Source: Alphaproteobacteria bacterium
GTDB taxonomy: Bacteria > Pseudomonadota > Alphaproteobacteria > Rhizobiales > JAJFHR01
Length of the DNA stretch: 61,604 nucleotides
Assembly: GCA_024278055.1 (NCBI GenBank)
Contig: JAJRTY010000046.1
Span: 1-61,604 of the forward strand
Reading direction: 5' to 3'
Part shown: positions 9,614 through 18,521 of the stretch, piece by piece
Layout of the letters: each line of letters starts with the position of its first letter
Numbering within the stretch: position 1 is the stretch's first letter
Notes under the pieces: model-generated
Seen by the model: only the letters and a program-made list of their open reading frames with translations
Told to the model about the DNA's origin: nothing
The model's database searches: none
Translations under genes and position numbers: made by a program

Positions 9614-9623
9614 GAACTGTTCT

Positions 9624-10667
9624 ATGGTAAATCACGGGTCTGAAAATAAAACATCTGCAACGGGTGCCGAGAATGGCACTGCAAAAATCGGTGTTCTGAT
9701 TATTAATCTGGGCACACCGGATGGCACTGATTACTGGTCGATGCGGCGCTATCTGAAGGAGTTTCTTTCTGATCCCCGGGTGGTTGAAACCAACCGGGTT
9801 CTGTGGTGGTTTATTCTCAATGGCATTATTCTGACAACGCGGCCTACGCGTAGCGGCAGGGCTTATGCTTCAATTTGGAACAGGGAACTTAATGAATCAC
9901 CCCTGCGCACGATTACCCGGGCGCAAAGCGATCTGCTGGGAGCTTCTCTGTCCGGTAAATTTCCGGATATTATTGTTGATTGGGCAATGCGTTACGGCAC
10001 ACCTTCAATTGCGGAAAAAATTGAAGGGCTAAAGTCAAAAGGATGTGACAGGATTTTACTGTTTTCACTTTATCCCCAGTATAGTGCGGCTACAATAGCC
10101 ACAGCCAATGACAAGGCGTTTGATGCTTTGGCAAAGATGCGCTGGCAACCTGCGGTGCGCACAGCGCCATCGTATGAAGCCGATCCCACATATATTTCAG
10201 CTCTGGTGCAATCGATGGAACACTCGATTGCCGGACTGGGATGGCAGCCCGATGTGGTGCTGGCGTCTTTTCACGGTTTGCCGCAATCTTATGTGGACAA
10301 GGGCGATCCTTATCAACGCCAGTGCGAGGTAACTGTTGAGCATATGCGTGAACAGCTGGGGTGGGATGAAAAACGCTTGCAGCTGACGTTCCAGTCGCGC
10401 ATGGGCAGGGAGCAATGGTTGCTGCCTTATACCGACAAGACCCTTGAAAGTCTGGCGCGCGAAGGGGTCAGGAATATTGCTGTTATCACCCCGGGCTTTG
10501 CAGCGGACTGTATCGAAACCCTGGAAGAAATTGCCATGGAGGGCCGGGACATATTCCTGGAGAACGGTGGCGAAAATTTTGCCGCCATTCCTTGTTTAAA
10601 CGACAGTCCGGAAGGAATTGGCGTGCTTGAAGCAGTTGTTATGCGCGAATTACAGGGCTGGATATGA
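9624..10667 (+). CDS. hemH: Ferrochelatase
   Basis: Ferrochelatase inserts Fe2+ into protoporphyrin IX, the last step of protoheme synthesis. The protein of 347 residues carries the family block GVLIINLGTPD near the N-terminus, the catalytic SFHGLP (His at about residue 217) and the acidic FAADCIETLEEI region near 290-301. I chose the ATG at 9624 because an in-frame ATG at 9588 would overlap the upstream ligase gene by 26 bases; 11 to 12 residues of N-terminus are therefore uncertain. There is no link in function to the upstream operon. Confidence 0.93.
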   Translation: MVNHGSENKTSATGAENGTAKIGVLIINLGTPDGTDYWSMRRYLKEFLSDPRVVETNRVLWWFILNGIILTTRPTRSGRAYASIWNRELNESPLRTITRAQSDLLGASLSGKFPDIIVDWAMRYGTPSIAEKIEGLKSKGCDRILLFSLYPQYSAATIATANDKAFDALAKMRWQPAVRTAPSYEADPTYISALVQSMEHSIAGLGWQPDVVLASFHGLPQSYVDKGDPYQRQCEVTVEHMREQLGWDEKRLQLTFQSRMGREQWLLPYTDKTLESLAREGVRNIAVITPGFAADCIETLEEIAMEGRDIFLENGGENFAAIPCLNDSPEGIGVLEAVVMRELQGWI

Positions 10668-10673
10668 GTGCGC

Positions 10674-10703
10674 TTGAGTGTTTTGCGTTTAAAATCTTAT
10701 AAT
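10674..10703 (+). promoter_or_regulatory. Candidate sigma-70 promoter for qmcA-nfeD
   Basis: A TTGAGT -35-like hexamer (10674-10679) is followed after 18 bases by a perfect TATAAT (10698-10703), 56 bases before the qmcA start. Seen by eye only; no transcription data. Confidence 0.5.
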
Positions 10704-10758
10704 TTTCGCCCGAATCCCTATATTAACACCAGTATTGTTTATTTTGGAGACATGAAAT

Positions 10759-11751
10759 ATGTTCGGACCTGACGTCTTTGTCATTGTTATTGTTGCGGTT
10801 TTTATTCTTATTATCTTTGCCGGTGTCAAGACGGTGCCGCAGGGCTACAACTATACGGTTGAACGGTTTGGCAAATATACCCGCACATTGTTTCCGGGCC
10901 TGACGATTATTATTCCTTTCATTGACCGTATCGGCGCTAAAGTAAACATGATGGAGCGTGTCTATGAAGTGCCCAGCCAGGAAATTATCACCAAGGATAA
11001 TGCCATGGTGACGACAGATGGCGTGGCCTATTTTCAGGTTCTCAATGCGGCCAGTGCGACCTACGAAGTCAATGATCTGGAAAATGCCTTCGGCAATCTC
11101 GCCATGACCAATATTCGTACGGTTATGGGTTCGATGGACCTGGATCAGTTGTTGTCTCATCGCGACGAGATTAATACGCGATTGCTGAGTGTGGTCGATT
11201 CAGCCACCGGCGTATGGGGCATTAAAGTAACGCGAATTGAAATCAAGGATATCGTGCCACCGCGCGATCTGGTTGAAGCCATGGGCCGCCAGATGAAAGC
11301 GGAGCGTGTAAAACGTGCAGTAATTTTGGAAGCAGAAGGCCAGAGGCAGTCTGAAATTCTGCAGGCCGAGGGTGATAAGCAAAGCCAGATACTTTCAGCC
11401 GAAGGCCGGCGTGAGGCTGCCTTCAGAGATGCCGAAGCGCGCGAACGCGCAGCCCAGGCCGAAGCTAAAGCCACCACGATGGTGAGTGAAGCGATTGCAG
11501 CGGGAGATATTCAGGCAATAAACTATTTTGTCGCGCAAAAATACATTGAGTCTTTGAAGGATATTGCATCCGCTGACAATTCAAAAGTTCTGATGATGCC
11601 CCTTGAAGCGGCAAGTGTGATTGGAGCGATCGGTGGTATAACCGAACTTACCAAGGCGGCATACGATAATGGAGGCGGCTCTAAAACATCCTCCACAGGC
11701 AGCCGTTCCAAATCCAAATCGAGCAGTACGGTGCCAACGACGCAATCTTGA
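10759..11751 (+). CDS. qmcA: SPFH/band-7 membrane protein (QmcA/stomatin-like)
   Basis: This 330-residue inner-membrane scaffold protein has one N-terminal hydrophobic segment (about 3-22), then the SPFH/prohibitin domain ([37 protein letters not shown]), then a charged coiled coil rich in A, E and Q (about 180-245). It ends in a Gly/Ser/Lys-rich tail after residue 300. Proteins of this type form microdomain-like assemblies and work with NfeD partners; the nfeD gene follows by 23 bases. A GGAG ribosome site precedes the start. The exact role in this bacterium is not established. Confidence 0.88.
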   Translation: MFGPDVFVIVIVAVFILIIFAGVKTVPQGYNYTVERFGKYTRTLFPGLTIIIPFIDRIGAKVNMMERVYEVPSQEIITKDNAMVTTDGVAYFQVLNAASATYEVNDLENAFGNLAMTNIRTVMGSMDLDQLLSHRDEINTRLLSVVDSATGVWGIKVTRIEIKDIVPPRDLVEAMGRQMKAERVKRAVILEAEGQRQSEILQAEGDKQSQILSAEGRREAAFRDAEARERAAQAEAKATTMVSEAIAAGDIQAINYFVAQKYIESLKDIASADNSKVLMMPLEAASVIGAIGGITELTKAAYDNGGGSKTSSTGSRSKSKSSSTVPTTQS

Positions 11752-11774
11752 AATCAAATGAGGACTGAAGTTCA

Positions 11775-12224
11775 ATGAGTGAAATGTTCCCTTTTTTCTC
11801 CAGTCTTGGAGCCTGGAACTGGCTTGTTCTCGGTGGTGTCCTGATCGGTCTTGAAATTCTGGTCTCAGGCGTGTTTTTAATCTGGTTTGGATTGGCTGCA
11901 CTGATTGTCGGTGCGATTGCGTTGGGGATAGATATCTCCTGGCAGTTTCAGTTTCTGCTGTTTGCAGCGCTGTCTTTGACTGCCGTGGTTCTGTCGCGCC
12001 GGTTTTTCAAGAATAATAATCAAAGCGACAGGCCTTTGCTGAACCAGCGCGCCGAACAAAACATCGGCCGCTCATTCGTCCTCACCAAACCAATTTTAAA
12101 CGGGCGCGGCAGAATTCAGATTGCCGATTCCACCTGGGCGGTGGAAGGCGAAGATTGTGCTGCGGGAACCATGGTTAAAGTTGTCGGTGTCGAGGGATCG
12201 ACCCTGAAAGTTGAACCGACCTGA
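11775..12224 (+). CDS. NfeD-family membrane protein
   Basis: This short NfeD protein of 149 residues has two to three transmembrane segments in residues 13-75 (WNWLVLGGVLIGLEILVSGVFLIWFGLAAL) and a C-terminal OB-fold-type domain (GRGRIQIADSTWAVEGED...AGTMVKVVGVEGSTLKVEP). Short NfeD proteins lack the ClpP-like protease domain of the long form. The gene follows the SPFH gene directly and the two families are regularly paired, so a complex is likely. Confidence 0.88.
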   Translation: MSEMFPFFSSLGAWNWLVLGGVLIGLEILVSGVFLIWFGLAALIVGAIALGIDISWQFQFLLFAALSLTAVVLSRRFFKNNNQSDRPLLNQRAEQNIGRSFVLTKPILNGRGRIQIADSTWAVEGEDCAAGTMVKVVGVEGSTLKVEPT

Positions 12225-12258
12225 AGCCAAGAACAGATTGCTTTTGACCACCCGCACC

Positions 12259-12279
12259 GTCCCGGCCTTGAGCCGGGAC
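12259..12279. repeat. REP-like palindrome after nfeD
   Basis: Perfect 8-bp arms (GTCCCGGC and GCCGGGAC) around a 5-base loop, with no T-run. It resembles the short GC-rich palindromes common between alphaproteobacterial genes. It marks the left edge of the accessory-looking patch. Confidence 0.6.
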
Positions 12280-12395
12280 CTGCTAATTCCAACACACCGA
12301 ATGGCAGCTTCGAGCCCTTATTGAAAGGTTGAGGTTGTCTAAAGAACCAAAGACGTTTTAGCTACACTCAGTTGAACAAAAATTGGATCATAGCA

Positions 12396-13037
12396 ATGCA
12401 GATCGACGAAATCATCACGTTCTGGCGAGAGCAACAGAAATCCGATGAAGATGGAATGTGGACGCATATACTTGATCGTGAGGCACTCACACACGACCTC
12501 CACAGCTTCAATCTCGATCATCCGGTTAGCCCCTACGTCGGCGATGTGGCGAATGCGAGGGTGATTATCTTAGGTGCAAACGCTGGTTATGATCCTAATC
12601 TCACGCCAACTGAATTTCCGAGCAACGAGGCCGTCTCAAACTACGTCAATCGTGTCGACAATCCTTCTGCTGCAGATTGGTCCTTTGTCTCCCGCTATTA
12701 TGACGACACAAACTATGGAGATTTTATTGCCGATGGGCGTGCCGTGTTAGTCAACGTGTGCGCTTATCGAAGTCCGAAAATTAGCCAAGAGCCCGACAAT
12801 ATAGCAATGATGAATAACTTATGCTCGGTAGCATTTACGCGACAATGGCTTCTCGAAGCTGTCCTACCGATGGCCGCCAAGGGCAAACGGCTGATCGTTG
12901 CGAAGCGGCACGGCCAATGGAAGCTTCCTCCATCCTTCCGCGACGCCGCAGGCGTTACATTTGATCCAGCTCCAATTAACCCGCAGATCACTAGCAAACC
13001 TTACTCTGAAATGATTGGCTTCCTCGCTGAGAGCTGA
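12396..13037 (+). CDS. Hypothetical protein, possibly uracil-DNA-glycosylase-like fold
   Basis: I do not recognise this 213-residue protein as a named family. Residues 45-66 (SPYVGDVANARVIILGANAGYD) resemble the motif that opens many UDG-superfamily-like proteins, in which a Gly-Asp turn precedes a hydrophobic strand and a Gly-x-Asn-x-Gly-Tyr loop. In the usual form the loop is N-P-G-Y, here N-A-G-Y. No signal peptide or membrane segment is visible. The gene stands alone between a REP-like palindrome and a 230-base gene-poor stretch, and its codon choice looks less like that of its neighbours by eye. An ATG at 12372 is an alternative start. DNA-repair or nucleic-acid function is inference from the motif only. 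Confidence 0.55.
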   Translation: MQIDEIITFWREQQKSDEDGMWTHILDREALTHDLHSFNLDHPVSPYVGDVANARVIILGANAGYDPNLTPTEFPSNEAVSNYVNRVDNPSAADWSFVSRYYDDTNYGDFIADGRAVLVNVCAYRSPKISQEPDNIAMMNNLCSVAFTRQWLLEAVLPMAAKGKRLIVAKRHGQWKLPPSFRDAAGVTFDPAPINPQITSKPYSEMIGFLAES

Positions 13038-13269
13038 CGTTCATTAACGCCTGATCCATGCGTGGCACCCAAGATTTGCCGAAACTACAGAGCTAGCTAA
13101 GGTCCGAAGGCTCAAAACAGAAGTCTGCTGCAACACCGTATTGGCGAAAATTGTTGTTGGATAGATGTCCATGTTCCGGGCGCGGTTATTGGGCGCGGTG
13201 CGGCGAAAGGAAGTTAAGTCCGAAAACCGGTCGTTTGTCGCCTTGGGAACCCACTCTAGCTCCATGGAA

Positions 13270-13515
13270 TTAATCTTTGGAGGAAACCCGCCCGGCTTTG
13301 ATCAAGGAAACAAGAATTGAGCCTGCCGCAACCAGAATGCCCAGCGCGATCAGGCTTATGGCTGCCATTATCATGAATGCTGCTGGAAGACCGCTCAGGC
13401 CACCGCCGCTGTATCCGGCATAAGAGGGCATCAGGTAGACGGCGTAGATATAAAGGGCAATGCCGCAAAGAGCTGCAACAAGGCCGAGGATGGATATTTT
13501 ACTGGTGGTTTTCAT
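13270..13515 (-). CDS. Small two-span membrane protein, unknown function
   Basis: This is an 81-residue protein with two hydrophobic segments (about residues 8-29 and 44-71) separated by a Gly/Ser/Tyr-rich loop and ending in a basic tail. I do not recognise a family. It lies 31 bases downstream of the beta-barrel gene on the same strand and could be co-transcribed with it. Hydrophobicity, length and the shared strand support a real gene. Confidence 0.6.
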   Translation of the reverse strand: MKTTSKISILGLVAALCGIALYIYAVYLMPSYAGYSGGGLSGLPAAFMIMAAISLIALGILVAAGSILVSLIKAGRVSSKD

Positions 13516-13546
13516 TGGCGTTGCTCAGGTGCTAAAATCAACTGCC

Positions 13547-14920
13547 CTAATCGGCGTAGGTTAATCTCACGCCTACGCTATTGACGTCATAATCGGCGCC
13601 TGAGGTGCTGCTGTCAAATTTCCGGTAGCGGTATCTCGCCCCCAATGTCATGTTGCGACCGATATCATAGTCGATGCCAAATGACAGATTATAGGTGGTC
13701 TCGTTGAGTGTAATATCGTTGAAATCTTCATAATTTATTGCCGCCCGGGCATTGAGGTCAATGTTTTCGCGCCAGGCATGGGTGACGCTGAGGGCGGCTG
13801 AGCGCTGCACCGAACCTGATGAACCACTGAGCGTCGTCTGGCCCAGATCGGTTGACAGATTGGCGGTGACAACTGTCAGCTGGCTTGGTGCCCAGGTGAA
13901 AGCAGCATTGGCGACCAATGCGTCAACATCACTAAAACCGGCATCCTCAAATGTGGCCTGTCGGTAGCCGAGGGAGAATTCACCTCTTAACAGGCCGGAA
14001 AACTCAACGTTAATACCGGCGTTTGCGCCATAGCTTTGCGATCCGCGAATATCGCCATTATTATCAACTTTGCGGTCGTAGACGGTTTTGGTATGCGTCA
14101 ATTCGCCAAACACCCCAAGGCGGGGCGAGACATCGTATCCCACTCTCAAAGCCGCGTTGACTTCGTAATTATTCCTGTCGGAATTATCTTCAATAGTGCC
14201 ATTGGAAAGTGGTGTGTCATCATATTCATTTGATTGAAACCCACCGCGCAATATAACTGAAACCCGGTTAAAGCGTTTATTGAGTGCGGCACTGGCATTG
14301 AAGCGGTAAATGTCTGTTGGACTGGTGGCATTGGCATTGAGGTCGACTGAGCCGCGCGCTTCTTGATCAAGGATAAACCCGGTTCTCAAATCCAGCGTGG
14401 TATCGCGTCTGATGTCAATGCGAAGCTGGCCCTGAGTATTCAGGGTGACCGTGTCTTCGGAAGGATTTTTTTCAAAAAATGTGCGCGCACTGTCGAGACT
14501 TAGCCGCAGCGAATGACGCAACCAGTCGCTTTGCAGAACAAGAGAGGTGTTTAAGGTGTAAATCCGGTCACTGCGCTGGTTGGTCGCACTGGCAAATACA
14601 TTGTCGGTATAATCGGCGCCGGCTTCATAAAGACTGGTCAGCACAAAGGATCGCAACCGGAGACCGCGACCATCATCGATGGCGCCGGGGTTGGGAGCCG
14701 GGATGTTTTCTTGTGCGCGGGGAGGGGTAATCTGCGCGCGATTTTCAGCAGCGTTTTCAGCAGCAACCTCGCTGGCAACATCTTCCGGCGGCTGGGGAGG
14801 GGGCTGGTTTTCAGCCAAAACCACACCGGACACAGTTTCCTGGGCCTGGGCAAGAGTGAGGCCTGCAGCACAAATTGCACCACAAATCACCCATTTTGCC
14901 ACCCGTTGTTTTGTCGGCAT
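13547..14920 (-). CDS. Outer-membrane beta-barrel protein (putative porin 2 / EpsL-like)
   Basis: This 457-residue exported protein starts at MPTKQRVAKW (base 14920) rather than at an upstream in-frame ATG at 15004, because this start gives a clean signal peptide ending in LAQA-Q near residue 26. After a Pro-rich linker (about 35-70), the rest is alternating amphipathic strands rich in Asn, Asp, Tyr and Thr (YTDNVFASATNQRSDRIYTLN; ARYRYRKFDSS), as in the BBP2_2 barrels. Homologues often sit near polysaccharide genes; none is seen here, although the adjacent divergent kdsD acts in LPS sugar synthesis. The ligand or role is unknown. Confidence 0.78.
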   Translation of the reverse strand: MPTKQRVAKWVICGAICAAGLTLAQAQETVSGVVLAENQPPPQPPEDVASEVAAENAAENRAQITPPRAQENIPAPNPGAIDDGRGLRLRSFVLTSLYEAGADYTDNVFASATNQRSDRIYTLNTSLVLQSDWLRHSLRLSLDSARTFFEKNPSEDTVTLNTQGQLRIDIRRDTTLDLRTGFILDQEARGSVDLNANATSPTDIYRFNASAALNKRFNRVSVILRGGFQSNEYDDTPLSNGTIEDNSDRNNYEVNAALRVGYDVSPRLGVFGELTHTKTVYDRKVDNNGDIRGSQSYGANAGINVEFSGLLRGEFSLGYRQATFEDAGFSDVDALVANAAFTWAPSQLTVVTANLSTDLGQTTLSGSSGSVQRSAALSVTHAWRENIDLNARAAINYEDFNDITLNETTYNLSFGIDYDIGRNMTLGARYRYRKFDSSTSGADYDVNSVGVRLTYAD

Positions 14921-15139
14921 TTGACACTTCCACTTACGAAAAACTGTGCCTGGCCCGCATGAAGCCTGAAAAGCCAAATGAAACCGTGAACCTGGAACTT
15001 TCACGAAAGCTAAACAATTATGGTTAAAAACTGGTGTATAAAGGCTTAGAGCCTCAAGGATTTACCCCTTGTGTTTGCGATGAAAAACGCGTTATTGAAC
15101 CAGCAGTTTTTCAATAATTATTTTTGCAAGAAATCATCT

Positions 15140-16138
15140 ATGCCGCAGGGACAAACACCCACAACACCATCAACAATTATAGAAACAGCGTGTCGAACGG
15201 TTGAGCTCGAGGCCTACGGGCTGGCGCAGCTTGCCAAGGCTCTTGCAGACGGGTTGGGCCGCGACTTTGAAAAAGCCATTGCGTTAATAGAAAAAGCCCA
15301 AGGCCGCGTCATCATTTCGGGCATGGGAAAGAGCGGACATATTGGCCGCAAAATTGCTTCAACGCTTGCGTCTACGGGCACTCCGGCAATGTTCCTGCAT
15401 GCAGGCGAGGCCAATCACGGGGATCTGGGCATGATCACCGAAGACGATGTTATTGTCGCTCTGTCATGGTCGGGCTAAACTGCCGAACTTACCGGCATTG
15501 TCACCTATGCCACGCGCTTTGGCATCCCGTTGATTTCAATTACTTCAGGCGTTGCCAGCACTCTCGCCAAAGCCTCAACTGTCGCTTTGTGTCTGCCAAA
15601 ATGCGATGAGGCCTGCCCCAATGGTCTGGCACCCACCACCTCTACCACCATGCAACTGACCATGGGCGATGCTCTGGCCACCACGCTTTTAGACCGGCGC
15701 GGTTTTACGCCGAGTGATTTCCAGACCTTTCACCCCGGCGGCAAGCTTGGAGCAGGCCTGAAGAAAGTCCGCGATATCATGCACACCGACAAGGACCTGC
15801 CGCTGGCGCGCAAAGAGACAAAAATGTCTGAAGCCTTAGTGATTATGACTGACAAGGCCATGGGGTGTCTGGGTGTTGTCAACGCAACTGGCGATCTTAT
15901 CGGAGTTATAACCGATGGCGATTTGCGCCGTCACATGTCCGAAAATCTGCTTGGCATGTCAGTCGAAGACATCATGACCCGAGATCCAAAAACCATCGGC
16001 CCTGATGATCTTGCCTCAGCTGCGCTGAAACTGATCAATGCATCGGCAATAACCAGCCTGTTCGTCGTCGAAGACAAAAAGCCCACAGGTATCTTACATC
16101 TCCACGATCTCTATCGCATCGGTGTGGTTGAGGGGTGA
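15140..16138 (+). pseudogene. kdsD: Arabinose-5-phosphate isomerase (KpsF/GutQ/KdsD), interrupted by an in-frame stop
   Basis: The intact enzyme converts ribulose 5-phosphate to arabinose 5-phosphate for Kdo and LPS synthesis. The reading frame is continuous from a SIS sugar-isomerase domain (VIISGMGKSGHIGRKIASTL; HAGEANHGDLGMI) into two CBS domains (IMHTDKDLPLARK...; IMTRDPKTI...), 332 residues in all, a normal length. Codon 113 (bases 15476-15478) is TAA inside SWSG-x-TAELTGI, where the family has Glu. One G-to-T change explains it. The two halves are in the same frame and otherwise well conserved. The 112-residue N-terminal product would lack most of the SIS domain. This is either a recent loss or a base error. 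Confidence 0.88.
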
Positions 16139-16167
16139 GGCTTTCGTTAGCCGTGTAAAATCCATAG

Positions 16168-16194
16168 CAGGAAGGGGTTTGTAACCCCTTCCTG
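16168..16194. repeat. REP-like palindrome, copy 1
   Basis: Perfect 12-bp arms (CAGGAAGGGGTT / AACCCCTTCCTG) with a 3-base loop, 30 bases past the kdsD stop. No T-run follows, so it is not a clear intrinsic terminator. It shares the AAGGGGTT/AACCCCTTCC core with the palindrome at 16286-16312. Confidence 0.65.
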
Positions 16195-16285
16195 AAGGTT
16201 CATGAACATGCGTTGCCGATTTGATATTGGTTGTTAACGAGGAGTTTTTGAAAACTGAGTTTCCGGGAACATAGGCATGAATATT

Positions 16286-16312
16286 CCGAAAGGGGTTTCA
16301 AACCCCTTCCGG
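16286..16312. repeat. REP-like palindrome, copy 2
   Basis: Arms of 13 bp around a single central C with one mismatch (CCGAAAGGGGTTT / AAACCCCTTCCGG), 28 bases upstream of the HigA-like start. It is near-identical in core to copy 1, so the pair brackets the space upstream of the antitoxin gene. It could be a REP element or an operator. Confidence 0.65.
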
Positions 16313-16339
16313 CAGGGCAAAGATCAACCCGGAGAAAGT

Positions 16340-16675
16340 ATGATGAAAAACATTCGACCCATCCGCAATGAAAGCGACTACGACTGGGCGATTAAAGAGA
16401 TCGAAGCCTACTTTGAAGATCAGCCCGCTCCCGGTACGCCCGACGCCGACAGGTTTGACGTTCTGGCCGCTCTTATCGAAACCTATGAAGACAAGAACTG
16501 GGCAATTGAAGCGCCCACGCCGGTAGACGCGATCCGCTACGCTCTTGAGCTTAATGGCAACAAGCAATCCCGCCTGGGGGCAATACTCGGGTCCAACTCA
16601 AGAGCGTCCGAGATAATGAACCTGAAACGGCCCCTGACGTTAGCCATGATCCAGCCTTATCATTTATCGGAGTGA
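16340..16675 (+). CDS. HigA-type antitoxin-like protein (orphan)
   Basis: This 111-residue protein matches the long HigA type (COG5499-like): an acidic N-terminal half (IRNESDYDWAIKEIEAYFE, DADRFDVLAALIETYEDKNW) and a C-terminal helix-turn-helix (KQSRLGAILGSNSRASEIMNLKRPLTLAMI, residues 75-104). GGAGAAAG precedes two tandem ATGs at 16340 and 16343. In such systems a RelE-like HigB toxin gene lies directly upstream; here the 200 bases upstream contain only two palindromes and no ORF, and nothing toxin-like follows. It is therefore an orphan, perhaps a DNA-binding regulator or the remnant of a lost module. Confidence 0.75.
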   Translation: MMKNIRPIRNESDYDWAIKEIEAYFEDQPAPGTPDADRFDVLAALIETYEDKNWAIEAPTPVDAIRYALELNGNKQSRLGAILGSNSRASEIMNLKRPLTLAMIQPYHLSE

Positions 16676-16829
16676 GCGGTTCTTAGACGAGTTTACTAAA
16701 AAACATCAAATTATGCAGATCATTAAGAGTCTGGCTTCAGGACTAAAATGTCGCTGAAAGCGACTTTCGGGTCAGACACTAAGTGTGTGAACCCCTGATG
16801 CTGACCAAAGAGCCCACACATTCTTAGAC

Positions 16830-16858
16830 TTGTCACCAGCCGCATTCGGGCATAATCT
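16830..16858 (+). promoter_or_regulatory. Candidate sigma-70 promoter for the M20 amidohydrolase gene
   Basis: TTGTCA (16830-16835), 17-base spacer, TAATCT (16853-16858), 84 bases before the start codon. The rest of the 267-base gap (16676-16942) holds a small hairpin, GTCGCT-gaa-AGCGAC, near 16749-16763, and nothing else that I recognise. Confidence 0.45.
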
Positions 16859-16942
16859 CTATTGAAAACGAGCTTCTGTGCCCCTCGCCCAAATTTGGTG
16901 CCATAGTCCTCGCGCACCCACAAAACCAAAAGGATCCCTGCC

Positions 16943-18115
16943 ATGCCTACAATCAATCGATTTGCTGATTTTCATGATGAGATTACTGCCTGGCGCCGGG
17001 ATATGCATGAGCATCCTGAGCTTTTGTATGAGGTGCATCGTACTGCCGGGCTGGTTGAGGAAAAACTTAAGGAATTTGGCGTTGATGAGGTTGCTACCGG
17101 TATTGGCCGCACTGGCGTGGTGGGGGTGATCAAGGGGCGCAATTCGGATAGCGGCCGGGTGATTGGCCTGCGTGCGGATATGGATGCCTTGCCCATCCAC
17201 GAGATGACCAACCGCGAATATGCGTCGAAAACCGATGGTGTCATGCATGCCTGTGGTCATGATGGACATACTGCGATGTTGCTGGGGGCGGCCAAATATC
17301 TGGCTGAGACGCGTAATTTTGATGGTACGGCGGTGATTATTTTCCAGCCTGCTGAAGAAGGTGGCGCCGGTGGCAAGGCCATGGTGGATGACGGTCTGAT
17401 TGAAAATTTTAAAATTGATTAAGTTTACGGCATGCACAATATGCCGGGTATTCCGGCGGGTGAATTTGCCATCCGCAAAGGTGCGATGATGGCGGCCACT
17501 GATACTTTTTCAATCGAAATTGAAGGCAAGGGCGCTCATGCCGCCATGCCGCACAATGGTATTGACCCCATTGTTGTTGGCGCAAATATGGTTCAGGCGC
17601 TGCAATCAATTGCATCACGAACAATTGATCCGCTTGGCTCGGTTGTGGTTTCGGTCACTACATTTCATGGCGGGGATGCATTTAATGTCATTCCCCAGGC
17701 GATAAAACTTACCGGCACTGTGCGCACTTTGGCAGCTGATATTCGCGACACTGCTGAAAGGCGTATGAAGGAAATTGTCGAACACACAGCTGCAACTTTT
17801 GGAGCAAGCGCCAAACTTCATTACGACAGAGGCTATCCCACCACCGATAATCACTCAAAACAAACGGATTTTGCCGTTGAAGTTGCCCGTGAAGTCGTCG
17901 GTCATGATCGCGTTGAGCCCAATACTCCGCCGCTCATGGGCGGTGAAGATTTCTCATTTATGCTCAATGCCTGTCCCGGCGCATACATATTTGTCGGTCA
18001 GGGCGATACCGCCGGGGTGCATCATCCTGAATATGACTTTAATGATGAAATCATTCCTATCGGGTGCTCATATTGGGCGAAAATTGTTGAAACGGCGATG
18101 CCGCTGGAAAAATAA
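16943..18115 (+). pseudogene. M20-family amidohydrolase (hippurate hydrolase/HipO type), interrupted by an in-frame stop
   Basis: The intact protein would be a 390-residue metal-dependent amidohydrolase that cleaves N-acyl amino acids. Metal ligands are visible in HACGHDGH (His102, Cys104, His106, Asp107, His109) and in the Glu pair of PAEEGGAGG (138-139). The second half has the dimerisation domain (KGAHAAMPHNGIDPI) and the C-terminal MGGEDFSFML motif. Codon 160 (bases 17420-17422) is TAA in FKID-x-VYGMHNMPG, where Glu is usual, so a single G-to-T change explains it. Both halves are in one frame and look under normal constraint. The 159-residue product would lose the dimerisation domain. The lesion type is the same as in kdsD 2 kb upstream. 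Confidence 0.88.
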
Positions 18116-18215
18116 TATAAACATCTCGTTCACCATTTTACCTTACACGTTGTTTAGAATTTTGACAGGCGGGCAACTATATTTGCCCATTGTATTGCGT
18201 AGTAAGGGATGCCCC

Positions 18216-18443
18216 ATGTCGATAGTGAATATTATTTTAGAACCCAAACGTGGACTAATCCGCGGGTTTGTCTTTGCACTTTTTGCCCTGACTTTGTCAG
18301 GGTGCGCGGTAGGCTCGGTTGCCGGTGCCGCTGTAAGTCTTGTGTCGGGTACTGTGACGGCGGCAGCGGACGTTACTTCCAGTGTCGTTGGCGGTGTGGC
18401 TGACGCGGTAACACCTGATAGTGACAGCGAAACAACAGATTAG
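18216..18443 (+). CDS. Small lipoprotein, unknown function
   Basis: A 75-residue protein with a basic N-terminus, a hydrophobic stretch and a lipobox LSGC with Cys30 as the lipidation site. The mature part is Ala/Val/Gly-rich (GAAVSLVSGTVTAAADVTSSVVGGVADAV) and ends in an acidic tail (PDSDSETTD). The ATG at 18216 follows AAGGGA. I do not recognise a specific family. It lies 100 bases after the M20 gene and 78 bases before glpD and is probably transcribed on its own or with one of them. Confidence 0.65.
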   Translation: MSIVNIILEPKRGLIRGFVFALFALTLSGCAVGSVAGAAVSLVSGTVTAAADVTSSVVGGVADAVTPDSDSETTD

Positions 18444-18521
18444 TTTTGTGCCATATTGTAACAGCTGATTTATTTCAATAAGATACGTTCTTGAAATAAT
18501 TCTCTATGGCAATAATTCAAT

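Noticed and set aside
13044..13265. 73-residue minus-strand ORF
   Set aside because: Low-complexity composition, no hydrophobic pattern, no recognisable motif and no good ribosome site; the interval 13038-13269 is treated as non-coding.
16168..16194. Intrinsic terminator of kdsD
   Set aside because: Strong stem but no U-run follows, and a near-identical palindrome recurs 118 bases later, so a REP-like repeat is preferred.
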